Shown one piece after another: positions 54,238 through 64,000 of a DNA stretch of 64,000 nt. Position numbers and translations under genes: made by a program. The notes under the pieces are model-generated. The model made no database searches and had not been told where the DNA came from. It saw only the letters and a list, made by a program, of their open reading frames with translations. How positions within the stretch are numbered: position 1 is the stretch's first letter; every line of letters begins with the position of its first letter. Source of the DNA: Tritrichomonas musculus (Eukaryota; Parabasalia; Tritrichomonadida; Tritrichomonadidae); assembly GCA_039105265.1 (NCBI GenBank), contig JAPFFF010000057.1, forward strand, positions 434,001 to 498,000, given 5' to 3'.

Positions 54238-57000
54238 TTATTCAAAAACAAAGTTTTCCAAATTGAAATATTTCATAATTGGATGTTCAATATTTGAAAA
54301 GAAGCATTCCCTATTTGACAAATAAGCGTTTTCCAACTTTTTGTTTTTAGAAATAGAGTTATCTAAGCAATCCTGAATAATCTTACTTATTTCGGGGTTA
54401 TTATTTTCTGAAATGCATTTTTTAATCAAAATGATGATCATGAATCTCAATTCGTTGCTAACGATGCATTTTAATTCTATGACTTTTTTTAAAAAGTTAC
54501 TGAAAAACTCAGGTTTAACTTTCAATCCTGCCAGAATTGCCGACGAAGTGAGAAGGATCTCAATATTGACGATATTTTCATCTTGTGTATTTTTCTTTAA
54601 TATTTGGAGCAACTTTATGTAAGCAAACATCATTTTAGGAGGGATTGACACCTTCTGTAAAAATGCCAATTCAAAAAGGCGAATTGCCAAAGAGAAGAAC
54701 CTTGTCAGATTATCAATTACATACTCTCCAACAATTTCCTGTTGAATCATAGAATTCATGAATGCAAAAATAAATTCACACATTTCTTGATCAACTGAAT
54801 CTGATCTTTTTGAGACCAAAACAACAACAGGCAAAAAACATTCACCATATATATCGATTCTTTCAGCTTCTTTAACAAAATTGAAGTAAGCTTCAATCCA
54901 CTTTTTCACATCAGGAACTTTTTGAAAGATCATTGAAACCAATTGAATGCACTCATTCATCAAATCCCAATCTTCATCATAAAAGACCATCAATTTAACC
55001 AGTTGTAACAATTGTTCCTCATAGAATGGAAAAGTGTCATAAATTGACATAGTAGATATCATTTTTTGAATCCTTCTCCTAAAAAGATTAGATGAATATA
55101 TGTATTCCTTTGATTCGAGAGTTGTACAATCATCAAAAGAGAAAACGCCATTTTGTTCAACTGTAAGATCGTCACCTTCACTAATGCCAACTAGAAATTT
55201 TAATGCTTCCATTAAGTAGATTTCAAATGACTTTAAAAAGAAGTCGCTATTTTGGCTTTTCTTAGCAGCAGCATTCATGAAGTCTTCTGCATCGCTTGTC
55301 AAACAAAATTGGATCCTATCCAAAATGAAAGGTGAAATATTTTCAATATTTTGCAACACTTCTCTCTCTAATAAATTGTATGAAATCATGCAAAAACATG
55401 TAAACAAAAGTGAATTTTCATTGGAAGCCAAGATATTGAAAAGTTGTGCGATTTCATTGTTGAAATTTATAACAATGTCGTTACTCAACAATGGAAATGA
55501 AGATGAAATCAAGAACAAATAAGAGATAAGCAACAACATAACATAATCATTATTTAAAGATTGTGGATCATTTAATTTCTTGTTGACACACTGAGATAAA
55601 AAAGGTAAAATATTGAGAAGGTTTGTTTGCATCAAATAAATAAATTTTTGTCTTTTTTCTTCACTTTCAAACACTTCATCTTCCATTATTTGTCCTTTGT
55701 TGTCTATTCTAGGTCTAAATAGGATACTGTTCATTGTTGAAAGAATGAACATATTAACTTCACCAAAATTCTGAGGGTCTGTTTGAAATGTTTTTTTTAA
55801 GAGATGATCAATGAGTGGCTCTGTGCAGTCTCCTTTATACGTGACTAAAAGAATATTGGCTACGATCTGTCTTGTTGAATACACTTGGTAATCATCATAA
55901 TCAAATTTATAGTTATCAAAGAAAAAGTTCCCTTCTGAAATTTCTTCGATGTCACTTTTTGTTAATTTTGAGAAGCTGTAAATGAAATATGCATAATATT
56001 CCATGTCTTCTTGGTTTCTGACATCAACATGTAAAAAATGAATGTTCATATAGATGAATTCAATTAATTCCCTAGCACATAGAAATTGAGAAGCTTCGTT
56101 TAAACTGACCGAATTTCTGTAGATGTAGTTGTACATACAAGCAGCTAATTCTTGATCGATATCCATATTAGAATTAAAAAATTTCAAATAAAGAAGGACA
56201 TTTTTCATTATATTTGCGTTGCTTTCAAGACTATTGGCACAGTTTTTCATGAAATTTTCAAAGAAATCATTCAAAATTTTCATGATTTGACTCATTTGAG
56301 AAGAATTTGTTCTGACTTCTTCTCTCAAAAATATACTCGATTTTTTAAATATCACTTTAAAGAGTTCAACATCAAAAATATCTCTTTCTGAGCAGTTTGG
56401 TAAATTTTTAATCATATTACAAGCGGTTAAGGTCAAATGTTGCATGGTTTCTGGTGAAACTGATTTTCGTAACAAATTTTTATATAAATAAAAGGCAACT
56501 ATGACTTTTGGTTTTGTCAATTGTTCTTGATTACTTATTAATTCAACGATATATGATTCAAAGCAATCTTTGAAATAATTTCCACTCATTATATTTAAAA
56601 ATGATAAGATCTCGAGTAATGTCTTGAAAAATCTGATTTCTCCCTGCTCTTCATATATTTTTGCAGCATATTGGAGAAGATAATCGATTGAATGCAAAAT
56701 AACATAATTTGGAGTATTGTAGGTTTCAATATGAATATTGATAATTTTATCTAATAGAGCCAAAATTAATAACAATCGTTGTTTAAGTTCATCATTTCCT
56801 AAAATAATAGCAAACAATGCTTCTTTGGTCATTTCTAAAAGAAAATACACATGATCTGGATTTGATAAAATATTTTCTAAATTTTGGTGATTATTTTTGG
56901 CTTCATCAGGCGAAAATGATCTTTCAAAAAGATCAATAAAAGTTTGAGGGACAGAAAAAATCCCTTCTGGCATTTGAAATAAAGACTTTGATGAAAACAT
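54238..57000 (-). CDS. Karyopherin-like HEAT-repeat protein
   Basis: 920 residues, helical throughout, with the spacing of HEAT-type repeats. The N-terminus (FIDLFERSFSPDEAKNNHQN, ENILSNPDHVYFLLEMTKEA) resembles the importin-beta N-terminal domain, in which residues such as SPDPxxRxxAE precede the first HEAT pair. Length and even helical content fit importin-7/8 or exportin-type transport receptors carrying cargo through the nuclear pore. I see no signature that fixes the subfamily. One continuous frame with no low-complexity insert except a short NKKL end. Neighbour on the same strand: the SRP68-like gene, 313 bp downstream. Confidence 0.5.
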   Translation of the reverse strand: MFSSKSLFQMPEGIFSVPQTFIDLFERSFSPDEAKNNHQNLENILSNPDHVYFLLEMTKEALFAIILGNDELKQRLLLILALLDKIINIHIETYNTPNYVILHSIDYLLQYAAKIYEEQGEIRFFKTLLEILSFLNIMSGNYFKDCFESYIVELISNQEQLTKPKVIVAFYLYKNLLRKSVSPETMQHLTLTACNMIKNLPNCSERDIFDVELFKVIFKKSSIFLREEVRTNSSQMSQIMKILNDFFENFMKNCANSLESNANIMKNVLLYLKFFNSNMDIDQELAACMYNYIYRNSVSLNEASQFLCARELIEFIYMNIHFLHVDVRNQEDMEYYAYFIYSFSKLTKSDIEEISEGNFFFDNYKFDYDDYQVYSTRQIVANILLVTYKGDCTEPLIDHLLKKTFQTDPQNFGEVNMFILSTMNSILFRPRIDNKGQIMEDEVFESEEKRQKFIYLMQTNLLNILPFLSQCVNKKLNDPQSLNNDYVMLLLISYLFLISSSFPLLSNDIVINFNNEIAQLFNILASNENSLLFTCFCMISYNLLEREVLQNIENISPFILDRIQFCLTSDAEDFMNAAAKKSQNSDFFLKSFEIYLMEALKFLVGISEGDDLTVEQNGVFSFDDCTTLESKEYIYSSNLFRRRIQKMISTMSIYDTFPFYEEQLLQLVKLMVFYDEDWDLMNECIQLVSMIFQKVPDVKKWIEAYFNFVKEAERIDIYGECFLPVVVLVSKRSDSVDQEMCEFIFAFMNSMIQQEIVGEYVIDNLTRFFSLAIRLFELAFLQKVSIPPKMMFAYIKLLQILKKNTQDENIVNIEILLTSSAILAGLKVKPEFFSNFLKKVIELKCIVSNELRFMIIILIKKCISENNNPEISKIIQDCLDNSISKNKKLENAYLSNRECFFSNIEHPIMKYFNLENFVFE

Positions 57001-57662
57001 TTATAAATCAAAAATTTTTGATAAAAATAAGACATATTCAAAAAAATAAGACAGTATCTTTTTCAATAGAGACTTATGAAAAATGCTGTATTAAAATGCT
57101 GCCGCTAGGTTCTCATCTTATAGGGCTAGCACGAAAAAATGATCAAAACCATAAATAAAAAAAAGAATTGCGTATTTTTTTCAAGGAAGAAATTTAGTAA
57201 TTGTGTGAAAAAATTTTTCTAAAAATAAATTTTTTTTCATGAAAAAAATTTTTGACCCAGAAATTTCGATCACAAAAAAGAGGCATATCAACCAAAAAAA
57301 AGCTCTCAAAAAGTGAAGGTAGAAAATAAGATAAGTCCAATTATAAAAGATTAATATAAAAAAGAAGAATGTATTTATGATCTTTGGAGTCCAATTATTT
57401 AGTTTGTACAATAAAAATTAATAGTTTTTAGGTAAAAAACATCAATTTTGGTTTTTTATTTTATCCACTTTATAGAAATATAAGATCCAAGATTCTTTAC
57501 ATTTATAACTTAATAATATTAACAAATTACTAATGGTTTTTATGATTACTCTATACGTTCTTTAAATATCTAAACATAAAACGTCTTATTTTCAAATAGC
57601 TGTGATACTAATCATATTTCATTTTTTAATCAATATAAAACAGCCATTTTAATAATTATATT
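57001..57662. other. Intergenic, nothing recognised
   Basis: AT-rich DNA upstream of the karyopherin-like gene. A 76-codon hydrophobic minus frame (57181-57411) is A/T composition only. Confidence 0.5.
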
Positions 57663-57670
57663 GGGATTTT

Positions 57671-58003
57671 GGATCGATTCTAAAATAGTTGTACAATTGA
57701 AAGAGCCTTCAAAAAGTGGAATTTCTTCAGAAAAAATAATCTAATAAAAATGCTAAATAAAATTAAATCTTTTTATATTTTTACATAATTTTTACCGAGA
57801 CTACATACCGCCTAGCGGGCGTCGAGCGAGGCTGAGCGAAGCGAAGCCGAGTCGAGACCCCGCGGCTGGCGGTAAGAATCGGTAAAAATTTTGTAACATA
57901 AAAAGATTTGTTTTTTAAGCTATTTTATTATGATTACTTTTTCTGAAGAAATTCCACTTTTTGAATGTCCTTCAGAATTGTACAACTATTTTAGAATCGA
58001 TCC
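57671..58003. mobile_element. MITE with GC-rich core, 8-bp target duplication
   Basis: 333 bp. Arms of about 135-150 bp start GGATCGATTCTAAAATAG and end with its complement; an exact GGGATTTT repeat flanks the element (57663-57670 and 58004-58011). The centre (about 57800-57880) is strikingly GC-rich with GAGCGAGGCTGAGCGAAGCG and CCCCGCGGCTGGCGG. No coding frame. The 8-bp duplication fits hAT or Merlin-like enzymes; the ends decide neither. Confidence 0.9.
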
Positions 58004-58011
58004 GGGATTTT

Positions 58012-60132
58012 CTTTTATATGTTTCAATATACATTAATATTATACTTTCAATTCAATTGATAGTTCATTGAAAAAATAAAATATAATTAGTGCTCAAAAT
58101 ATGCTTTTTAGAGGATTTATAGAACTTATGATAAATTCATTTCATTTTACTTTAAAATTATATAAAAAAAATTTTGAAATAAATCATTTTTTATATTTAC
58201 CGATCGAACTTTTTCAAATAATTATATTTTAAATAAATATTTGAGAATATTAGAGCATAAATTTATTTTTTTGATTAATAAAAATTATATACTTCTTTAT
58301 TATGAATCAAATAATGATTTTACTTACTTTATAAAAGCAAAATAAAATATTTTAAAATATTTATTTTATAATTTTTGTGGTAGGCAAATAAAACTACTTT
58401 TATAAATTCATAATTAATATCTAAGTATATTTATATCATAAAATAAGTTTTTATTAATTCAATTTTCAAGTTATAAATAAAACTTATTTGTTCTTCTCAA
58501 ATTGAAAGAACATTCAATTAACCTTCTCTCAAATTGAAAAGCTATTCAATAAATATTCTCTCAAATTGAAATGGTATTCAATCATGATCCTATCAAAAAT
58601 GAAAGAGAATTCATTTTTCAATAAATCAAATTTGAATACCTCTACTTTTTGAATCGAAGATATTGAGTTAAAAATGATGATTTGAATGAAAACTAAAAAC
58701 TGTATAGAAGTTTTCGTTTGCTCAAGAGGAAAAGTTTTAATATGCATAATTTAAATCTTATATTATCATTTTCAAAAAAATTTATCGAGTAGAATTTTGG
58801 TTGACATGCCTCTCACAAAAAGTGAGAAAGAAAATTTTTTTTTTAAGGGGGTATAACAGAATTTTGAAACCCAATTAAAATGACGAATAACAAATTTGAG
58901 GAAGTGATACTTAAAATTAATAAAATTTATACGATTATAAATATCATAAATATAATGAAATCAACCAATAATTAAATTATAATAAGAAAACATTAATTTA
59001 TTATTTTGCCTTTTATTTCAAAATATGACCTTTTTGATTCAAATTTGAATTAATAGAATTATGAAATGATTTCTCTCAAAAAAAATGATCGTTCTATCAA
59101 AAATTGTGAAAAATTAAATGGTTTATTTTAATTTGTTAAAGTTTTCCCACCTCACTAAAAAAATTGCTCATTTTAATCCTTTTATAACTTGACGAATTTT
59201 GGATTTCTGAATTTTTTTCCTTAACAATCACTCATTAATTTTTTATATTCTTTCAATATCGATAGGTAATTTTGGAATCATTGTCGAAACCAAAAAATAA
59301 TTTTTTTGATATTTTTTTTAAAGGCCTAAATAGAAAAAAACGCTCAGATAAACCCTAAGTTTTTAGGTTCTTATATTATTTTATGGATCTGTTTTTTTTC
59401 AAATTGTCTATTGATATCGTTGTTAGGTGATGAAAATTATTTTTCAATGGATGACCATTTTTAAATGATATTACATCCATTTTTTCAGTAAAATTATTAT
59501 GAAATTCTGAAGACTATCCCAAATTTTGGTTAAAATTTATATGACATTAAGATTTTTATAATATTTTTTATTTATTTGCTTTTTAAGAATGAATTAAAAT
59601 ATAATTTTTCTTATTTTGCAGATATCAAAGATATTATTCTTGTTTTCTTCTTCTTCTTTGATTTTTTTGTCTTTATATTCCTCATCCTTTTTTAAATCTT
59701 CTAGATGATTTAGAACGCATAATTTAAGTTCACAAAAATGTTTTTTATTCAATTTTTGTAGGATAAATTTATAATAAAGGTAGTTTAACCAAGTTATTAG
59801 ATGATTCTTTTCAATAATTATATCATATTTTGGAATGTTTAAAGTATTACTTTAATTAAAGTTTGCTAGTATCTGTCATAGTCTATTAAATCATTAAAAT
59901 TAATAAAATTTTAATAATTTATAATCGATAACTATTATATTTATTTGAAGAACATTATGAAAATTTTAAATTGTTCATTATTTTATAAATTCGAGTATTA
60001 GTTCTTATTGTTTTTGATACCAATTAAATTTAAAAATAATAAATATTTATTAAGATATTTATATTTTCAAATCATGTAAAACCCCCTTAAACAAAAGAAA
60101 AATACACAAATTATTTTCTTTTATTTTAAATA
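58012..60132. other. 2.1-kb gene-free region
   Basis: AT-rich DNA. The only pattern is the 32-bp repeat at 58495-58620. No coding frame with recognisable motifs. Confidence 0.5.
58495..58620. repeat. 32-bp tandem repeat, about four copies
   Basis: TCTCAAATTGAAA recurs at 58495, 58527 and 58559, with a diverged fourth unit near 58591. Each unit continues with an ATTCAA block. Copies are direct and imperfect without unique spacers, so it is a minisatellite. Confidence 0.75.
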
Positions 60133-61597
60133 TAGTTGGTGGACATAATTATGTTTTTGGGACATAATCATGTTTGCTCAACTTTTTGAATGGTACACAA
60201 AAATAAAACACATTTTTCTCAATACTTTTTAAAGATAATTTGATAATATTATATACTTTATTAATGTATTTTATGTACATCATTATTTAATTAAATGAGC
60301 TATTATATTTGTGATTTATATGAAATTTTGCCATTAATGTAAAAAAAAGTCAAAATGCTTATTTTATTCTCAATAATTGAAACTTGGGATTTAATAATAA
60401 TATCATTAATTCATAATCAGTAATGATATAATTTTGTCAGATAATTGATATCTAAAAACTTTCATATAAGAAAATTTTGATGCACAAAATAAAGTTAAAA
60501 ATCATATCACTTTTTTGTTTTTTTCCAATAAAAAATAAAAACTTTTAAATTTTTATTTAAATATTAGATATAATGCATATAGTATAATGATATTGAAAGA
60601 ATAAAATTGGTGGTTCTACTCAAGATCTATTACCTTAATGAAAAAGAGTAACTTCTGAAATAACTTAAAAAGACTTTCAATTTTAGACATTGAGAAATTA
60701 TTTTCATTATTTTAATAGTTCTTCTATACTTACCTAATATTTATTGATTAATTGCTATTTTTAATGCTATTATAATAGAAAAAATAAAAAAGTGTAATTT
60801 GTATATTTCTTAGAAAAACCTGAAATCTTGATGGGCAACAATGATTTTTAGAGGATTAATAATATATTTCATTGTATGTGTTATCAAATAATGTAATTCT
60901 GAAATCATATCAATTATGCATGAGTGATTTATGAATGATTTTGAATGAAAAAAAGAAAAATGAAATTTTTCCAAGATTGATTCTTTTTCAACCATATTAT
61001 TATATTTAATATATTATATGCATCATATAGATGATTAATACTGCATCTAATTTGAAATAAAATAAACTCATTTTTCAAAATTTGTAATTTTGCATGAATG
61101 ATTTTTGTCATATTTTGAAAACACTTTTTCTTTTTATATAATTATTATTTCAATAAATTTTTTTTCTAAAATATAATATATACATTATATTCCAAAATAA
61201 TAACTATGTTAGAGCAAATTAAAACAACCTTTTTTTTAAAGTAAAAGAATGAAATGTGATATGAAATGAGTTTTTTGAGTAGTGAAATGAAAATGAAACC
61301 ATTTTTTCTAATTATCTATTTTATTTCAATAAATAATAATGATACATTTTAATTATAGATGAAGAGTAAATTATATTTTTTTTTCAAATAATAAAAAAAT
61401 ATTCAGAAATTAAAAATTCGATATCATATTTATGATCAAATTTAGTTTGATAAAAGTGAATGAAAATCGGGGAATAGAATGTATCCAATATGATATTGAT
61501 TGTTCTACAATTGTTTTTTTAAACGTCCAATTTGAATATATAGAAATGATGTGAAAACATAATTATGTCTCCAAAACAGAATTATGTCCACCAACTA
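60133..61597. mobile_element. TA-flanked transposon of the TAGTTGGTGGA family
   Basis: 1465 bp with inverted repeats of about 45 bp (TAGTTGGTGGACATAATT, then TGTTTT-GGRGACATAAT). TA flanks both ends (60131-60132 and 61598-61599). The interior is AT-rich without a transposase frame. Terminal bases and the ACATAATTATGTTTT layout match the element at 38801-40728, so the two belong to one Tc1/mariner-like family. Confidence 0.85.
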
Positions 61598-61830
61598 TAT
61601 ACATATTATATTTAAAATATAAAAGGATTTTATTTTTTTATAGTTACCCCACCCATGTTTAGAAGGTAATAAAATTGAATAAGAAGTAGTATATACTTAC
61701 TAGCCAGAAGGGCTAAACCCCTTCCGTCTAGTAACTTTTGAGAAATGGGTTTAGTTATTCAATTTTATGCATGATTTGAATGTTAGATTTAATTTTGGAA
61801 TTAATGAAAGAATTAGTGTTAGAATTTATT

Positions 61831-61848
61831 TTATCACCAACGAAAAAT
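61831..61848 (+). promoter_or_regulatory. Shared leader motif, copy 1
   Basis: TTATCACCAACGAAAAAT directly before and overlapping the ATG of the small Polinton frame. The identical 18-mer recurs at 62379-62396 before the polymerase frame. It is probably the promoter/initiator of this element's genes. Confidence 0.7.
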
Positions 61849-62047
61849 GTCATTTGAGAACGTTAATGAAAGAATAAATGTTTTATTTAATGAAATCGTT
61901 AAATGTCAAAATCAAATGTGTGAATATATATATAACTTCAATGAAAGTCATTCAATGAGAAATCGTTTATACTGGACTAATGAAATCAAAAAGACTCGCG
62001 CATTAATGAAATCACTAAAGACTGAACTATCAATGTATTTGATTTGA
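61847..62047 (+). CDS. Small Polinton frame, unknown
   Basis: 66 residues (MSFENVNERINVLFNEIVKC onward), helical and charged, with no family recognised. Position next to the left end and a leader motif shared with the polymerase gene support it as a real gene of the Polinton. Confidence 0.5.
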   Translation: MSFENVNERINVLFNEIVKCQNQMCEYIYNFNESHSMRNRLYWTNEIKKTRALMKSLKTELSMYLI

Positions 62048-62378
62048 TTGAATTCGTTATTTTTCGTTCGTAAATTCATGATACGGTTATTGTAATACAT
62101 TCATGCAACGGTTATAATGACATAATACGTTTGTATTTTCTGTAAAATAATAGCATGAGACGGTTATTTCAATGCAAAATCCTAAAATTTTGGCATCTCG
62201 TTAATTGAATACCCATTCAATCTCATAAAATTTTATAATTCAATGCCCTCACAAAATGGAAAGTTCGTTATTTTAATTTATTTCATTCATTTATTTATTT
62301 CATTTAACATGTCATTTATGTAAAAATTTTTATGACAAAATTAATTTAATGTTAATATATTTTTATCTATAATAATTT

Positions 62379-62396
62379 TTATCACCAACGAAAAAT
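62379..62396 (+). promoter_or_regulatory. Shared leader motif, copy 2
   Basis: Identical 18-mer to the one at 61831-61848, here 2 bases before the polymerase ATG. Both copies sit close to a start codon, as expected for a transcription-start element with a very short leader. Confidence 0.7.
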
Positions 62397-62398
62397 AA

Positions 62399-64000
62399 AT
62401 GAAAACAATATATGATGTGCCATTGGATAAAATAGTTGAACTGTATAATTTAATTACCGACTCTAATGACGACTTAAATGAAATTCTATCAGCTTACGAC
62501 AATGATGAAAACCAATTACGAAATGATTTAAATGATGAAATTGCTGATGCACTATTAGATAAATACAATTATGATGGAGATTATGAGGACTTCAATGCTA
62601 TCTACTATTTCATCAAAGGTGTCAAATCTGCCGACGCTCACTGGGAATCGTTAATGAACATTCAACCTCAACCATTAATCAAACAATTACATGTACCTCA
62701 TGCACCCAAACATCCAAAACAGCCAAAGAAATACATTGATTCTGACATATCATTCTTCAATAAACTCAATCGTTTACCCAAAATTAACGAACCACTTGAT
62801 GATTTCAATCGACAGCAATCACAATTAAAATTCAATCGTGACTTGCATAAACGTGATCAACAATTCCTTTCACAATTAATGCAACATCAAAATGACTTCA
62901 CTCAATTTCATTCAAGGCCATCCAACAACGATGACGAGTCAATTGATGAATTATTCACACCTAAAGAACTTAATGCAATGACCATCAAATCCTTCAAGCA
63001 ATGGAAAGAATTCAATGAAAAACATAAAGATGAACAACAACAAATCGTTAATGATATCATGGAGCAACTCGAAACTTCACCAACAGATTGGACCATTGAT
63101 TTTGAACGACTTAATCAATTAGGAAGAGAATTAATGTTTCCATTACTCAAACAATTCTTTGCTGAACATATTGATTCATTACCGATTACCAGTAAATACA
63201 TGATTCGATACAACGTTAATGGTCAATGGCGAAGTTTTCCATTCAAGTCGGAAAATTACAACAAATTAATGAATAAATTTAATGAACAAAGTTTCATATT
63301 CGACATGGATCAAAAACCTCCTGAATACTTTTATGAAAACGGTGGCGAAGAGTTACCTGATTGGTCATTCTTTTCTGCATTACAATTTACTAAATTGATT
63401 GACGTTGATGGTAGAAATGATGTAGGTGGTTCATTCTTTCATTACTTAGTCAAACACAATATCAATAAACAAATCATTAAATACTTACAACGATTACAGA
63501 TATTCGATAAACTCGTTAATGAAGATGGTAAACAACGTGATGAATTAAACGATTGCTGTTTCATTTATGCACTTAAACAAACTGGATGCTATAGTGAAAA
63601 CGATTTGAATCTCATGAGATTAAGAATTAATAACAGATATTTATCACAGTCATCAATCAATTCCATTTGTGAAGAATTTCATATTAAGATTCATTTGACA
63701 TACATTAATGAAGACGCTAAACGAAAGAAAGCAACTATTCAATCATGTAAAGCTGGTAAACGTAAATCATTCATGGGTGACGAAAATGCAAAACCAAATC
63801 GTACTCATACATTCAACGTTTATGAAAATCATTACTTCATTGAAGAGAAAACTCCATTCAGCACATATTACATTAAACATTTAGGAATCGCTAAAGCTGG
63901 TACATTAGATAAAGAATTAAAAGATGGTAGATGGCGTCCAGCTCGTTATTTCATTTCATCCTCAAATTTAGTTCGTGAATTATTCAAACAAAATATATTC
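62399..64000 (+). CDS. Polinton protein-primed DNA polymerase B, N-terminal part
   Basis: 534 codons visible, open at the window end. The first 250 residues are acidic and Q/N-rich, with a proline/histidine-rich patch (HVPHAPKHPKQPKK). From about residue 260 the sequence matches what I remember of trichomonad Polinton polymerases ahead of the exonuclease domain: SKYMIRYNVNGQWRSFPF, DELNDCCFIYALKQTG, NDLNLMRLRINNRYLSQSSI and YENHYFIEEKTPFSTYYIKH. The exonuclease and polymerase motifs lie beyond the window. Looks whole as far as seen. Confidence 0.8.
   Translation, partial: MKTIYDVPLDKIVELYNLITDSNDDLNEILSAYDNDENQLRNDLNDEIADALLDKYNYDGDYEDFNAIYYFIKGVKSADAHWESLMNIQPQPLIKQLHVPHAPKHPKQPKKYIDSDISFFNKLNRLPKINEPLDDFNRQQSQLKFNRDLHKRDQQFLSQLMQHQNDFTQFHSRPSNNDDESIDELFTPKELNAMTIKSFKQWKEFNEKHKDEQQQIVNDIMEQLETSPTDWTIDFERLNQLGRELMFPLLKQFFAEHIDSLPITSKYMIRYNVNGQWRSFPFKSENYNKLMNKFNEQSFIFDMDQKPPEYFYENGGEELPDWSFFSALQFTKLIDVDGRNDVGGSFFHYLVKHNINKQIIKYLQRLQIFDKLVNEDGKQRDELNDCCFIYALKQTGCYSENDLNLMRLRINNRYLSQSSINSICEEFHIKIHLTYINEDAKRKKATIQSCKAGKRKSFMGDENAKPNRTHTFNVYENHYFIEEKTPFSTYYIKHLGIAKAGTLDKELKDGRWRPARYFISSSNLVRELFKQNIF

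Larger units (their letters stand above)
61685..64000 (+). mobile_element. Polinton/Maverick, left part
   Basis: A virus-like Polinton/Maverick that continues beyond the window. The visible parts are a small unknown frame and the beginning of a protein-primed family B DNA polymerase gene. The left terminus is probably near 61685, where AGTAGTATATACTTACTAGC starts (Polintons usually begin AG), but the partner repeat is outside the window. What can be seen looks whole, with no sign of breakage, which suggests a young insertion. It is less AT-rich than the DNA around it. Confidence 0.75.

Noticed and set aside
57181-57411. Hydrophobic 76-codon minus frame
   Set aside because: F/I/L-rich composition expected from T-rich DNA; no initiator or motif.
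58495-58620. Possible CRISPR-like array
   Set aside because: Units are directly joined 32-bp tandem copies without unique spacers, in eukaryotic DNA.
1-64000. tRNA or rRNA genes
   Set aside because: Looked for T-loop GTTCGA-type segments and for GC-rich stems; the GC-richer islands at 46.8 kb and 57.8 kb do not form a tRNA by eye.

Overview
The window reads as nuclear DNA of a trichomonad (parabasalid protist), probably a Tritrichomonas- or Trichomonas-like species. Evidence: very AT-rich intergenic DNA, single-exon genes, initiator-like TCA-Y-W motifs a few bases before several start codons, and typical trichomonad families (DUF3447/ankyrin proteins, BspA-like leucine-rich repeats, TKL-type kinases, BTB plus F5/8C proteins, a caspase-like peptidase, a Polinton/Maverick). 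The species cannot be fixed from the sequence. I saw no tRNA, rRNA or CRISPR array.

Layout. 1-6 kb: an ankyrin/BspA remnant, an ankyrin doublet and two degenerate kinases in tandem. 6-17 kb: a VIT/VWA surface-type protein, a broken Gfo/Idh/MocA dehydrogenase, an iron superoxide dismutase, a DUF3447-ankyrin-BspA fusion, a low-complexity hypothetical protein and a BTB-F5/8C protein. 17-19.6 kb: gene-free DNA with two diverged copies of a roughly 360-bp repeat. 19.6-22.3 kb: a triple flavodoxin and a caspase-like gene that converge and overlap. 23.8-26.8 kb: a broken gene whose start codon abuts a 2.5-kb transposon carrying two further transposons. 27.8-35 kb: two convergent ankyrin genes whose 3' halves are split into single ankyrin repeats by AT-rich spacers. 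35-38.6 kb: a run of broken genes. 38.8-41.8 kb: two back-to-back DNA transposons. 42-46 kb: an alpha/beta hydrolase and a damaged ABC transporter. 46-47.6 kb: more remnants, including a UBR-type ubiquitin-ligase piece. 47.6-57 kb: a 1674-residue ankyrin protein with FG repeats, an SRP68-like gene and a karyopherin-like gene. 57-61.6 kb: transposons and empty DNA. 61.7-64 kb: the left part of a Polinton running out of the window.

Main themes. (1) Many non-autonomous DNA transposons can be placed to the base from terminal inverted repeats and target duplications: three TA-flanked, four with 8-bp duplications, one TTAA-flanked. (2) Ankyrin genes recur in several states: intact, fused to BspA repeats, carrying FG repeats, or broken up repeat by repeat at one fixed position. 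(3) Housekeeping genes (superoxide dismutase, SRP68-like, karyopherin-like) sit between these accessory regions. Functions are inferred from remembered family motifs; no database search was possible.
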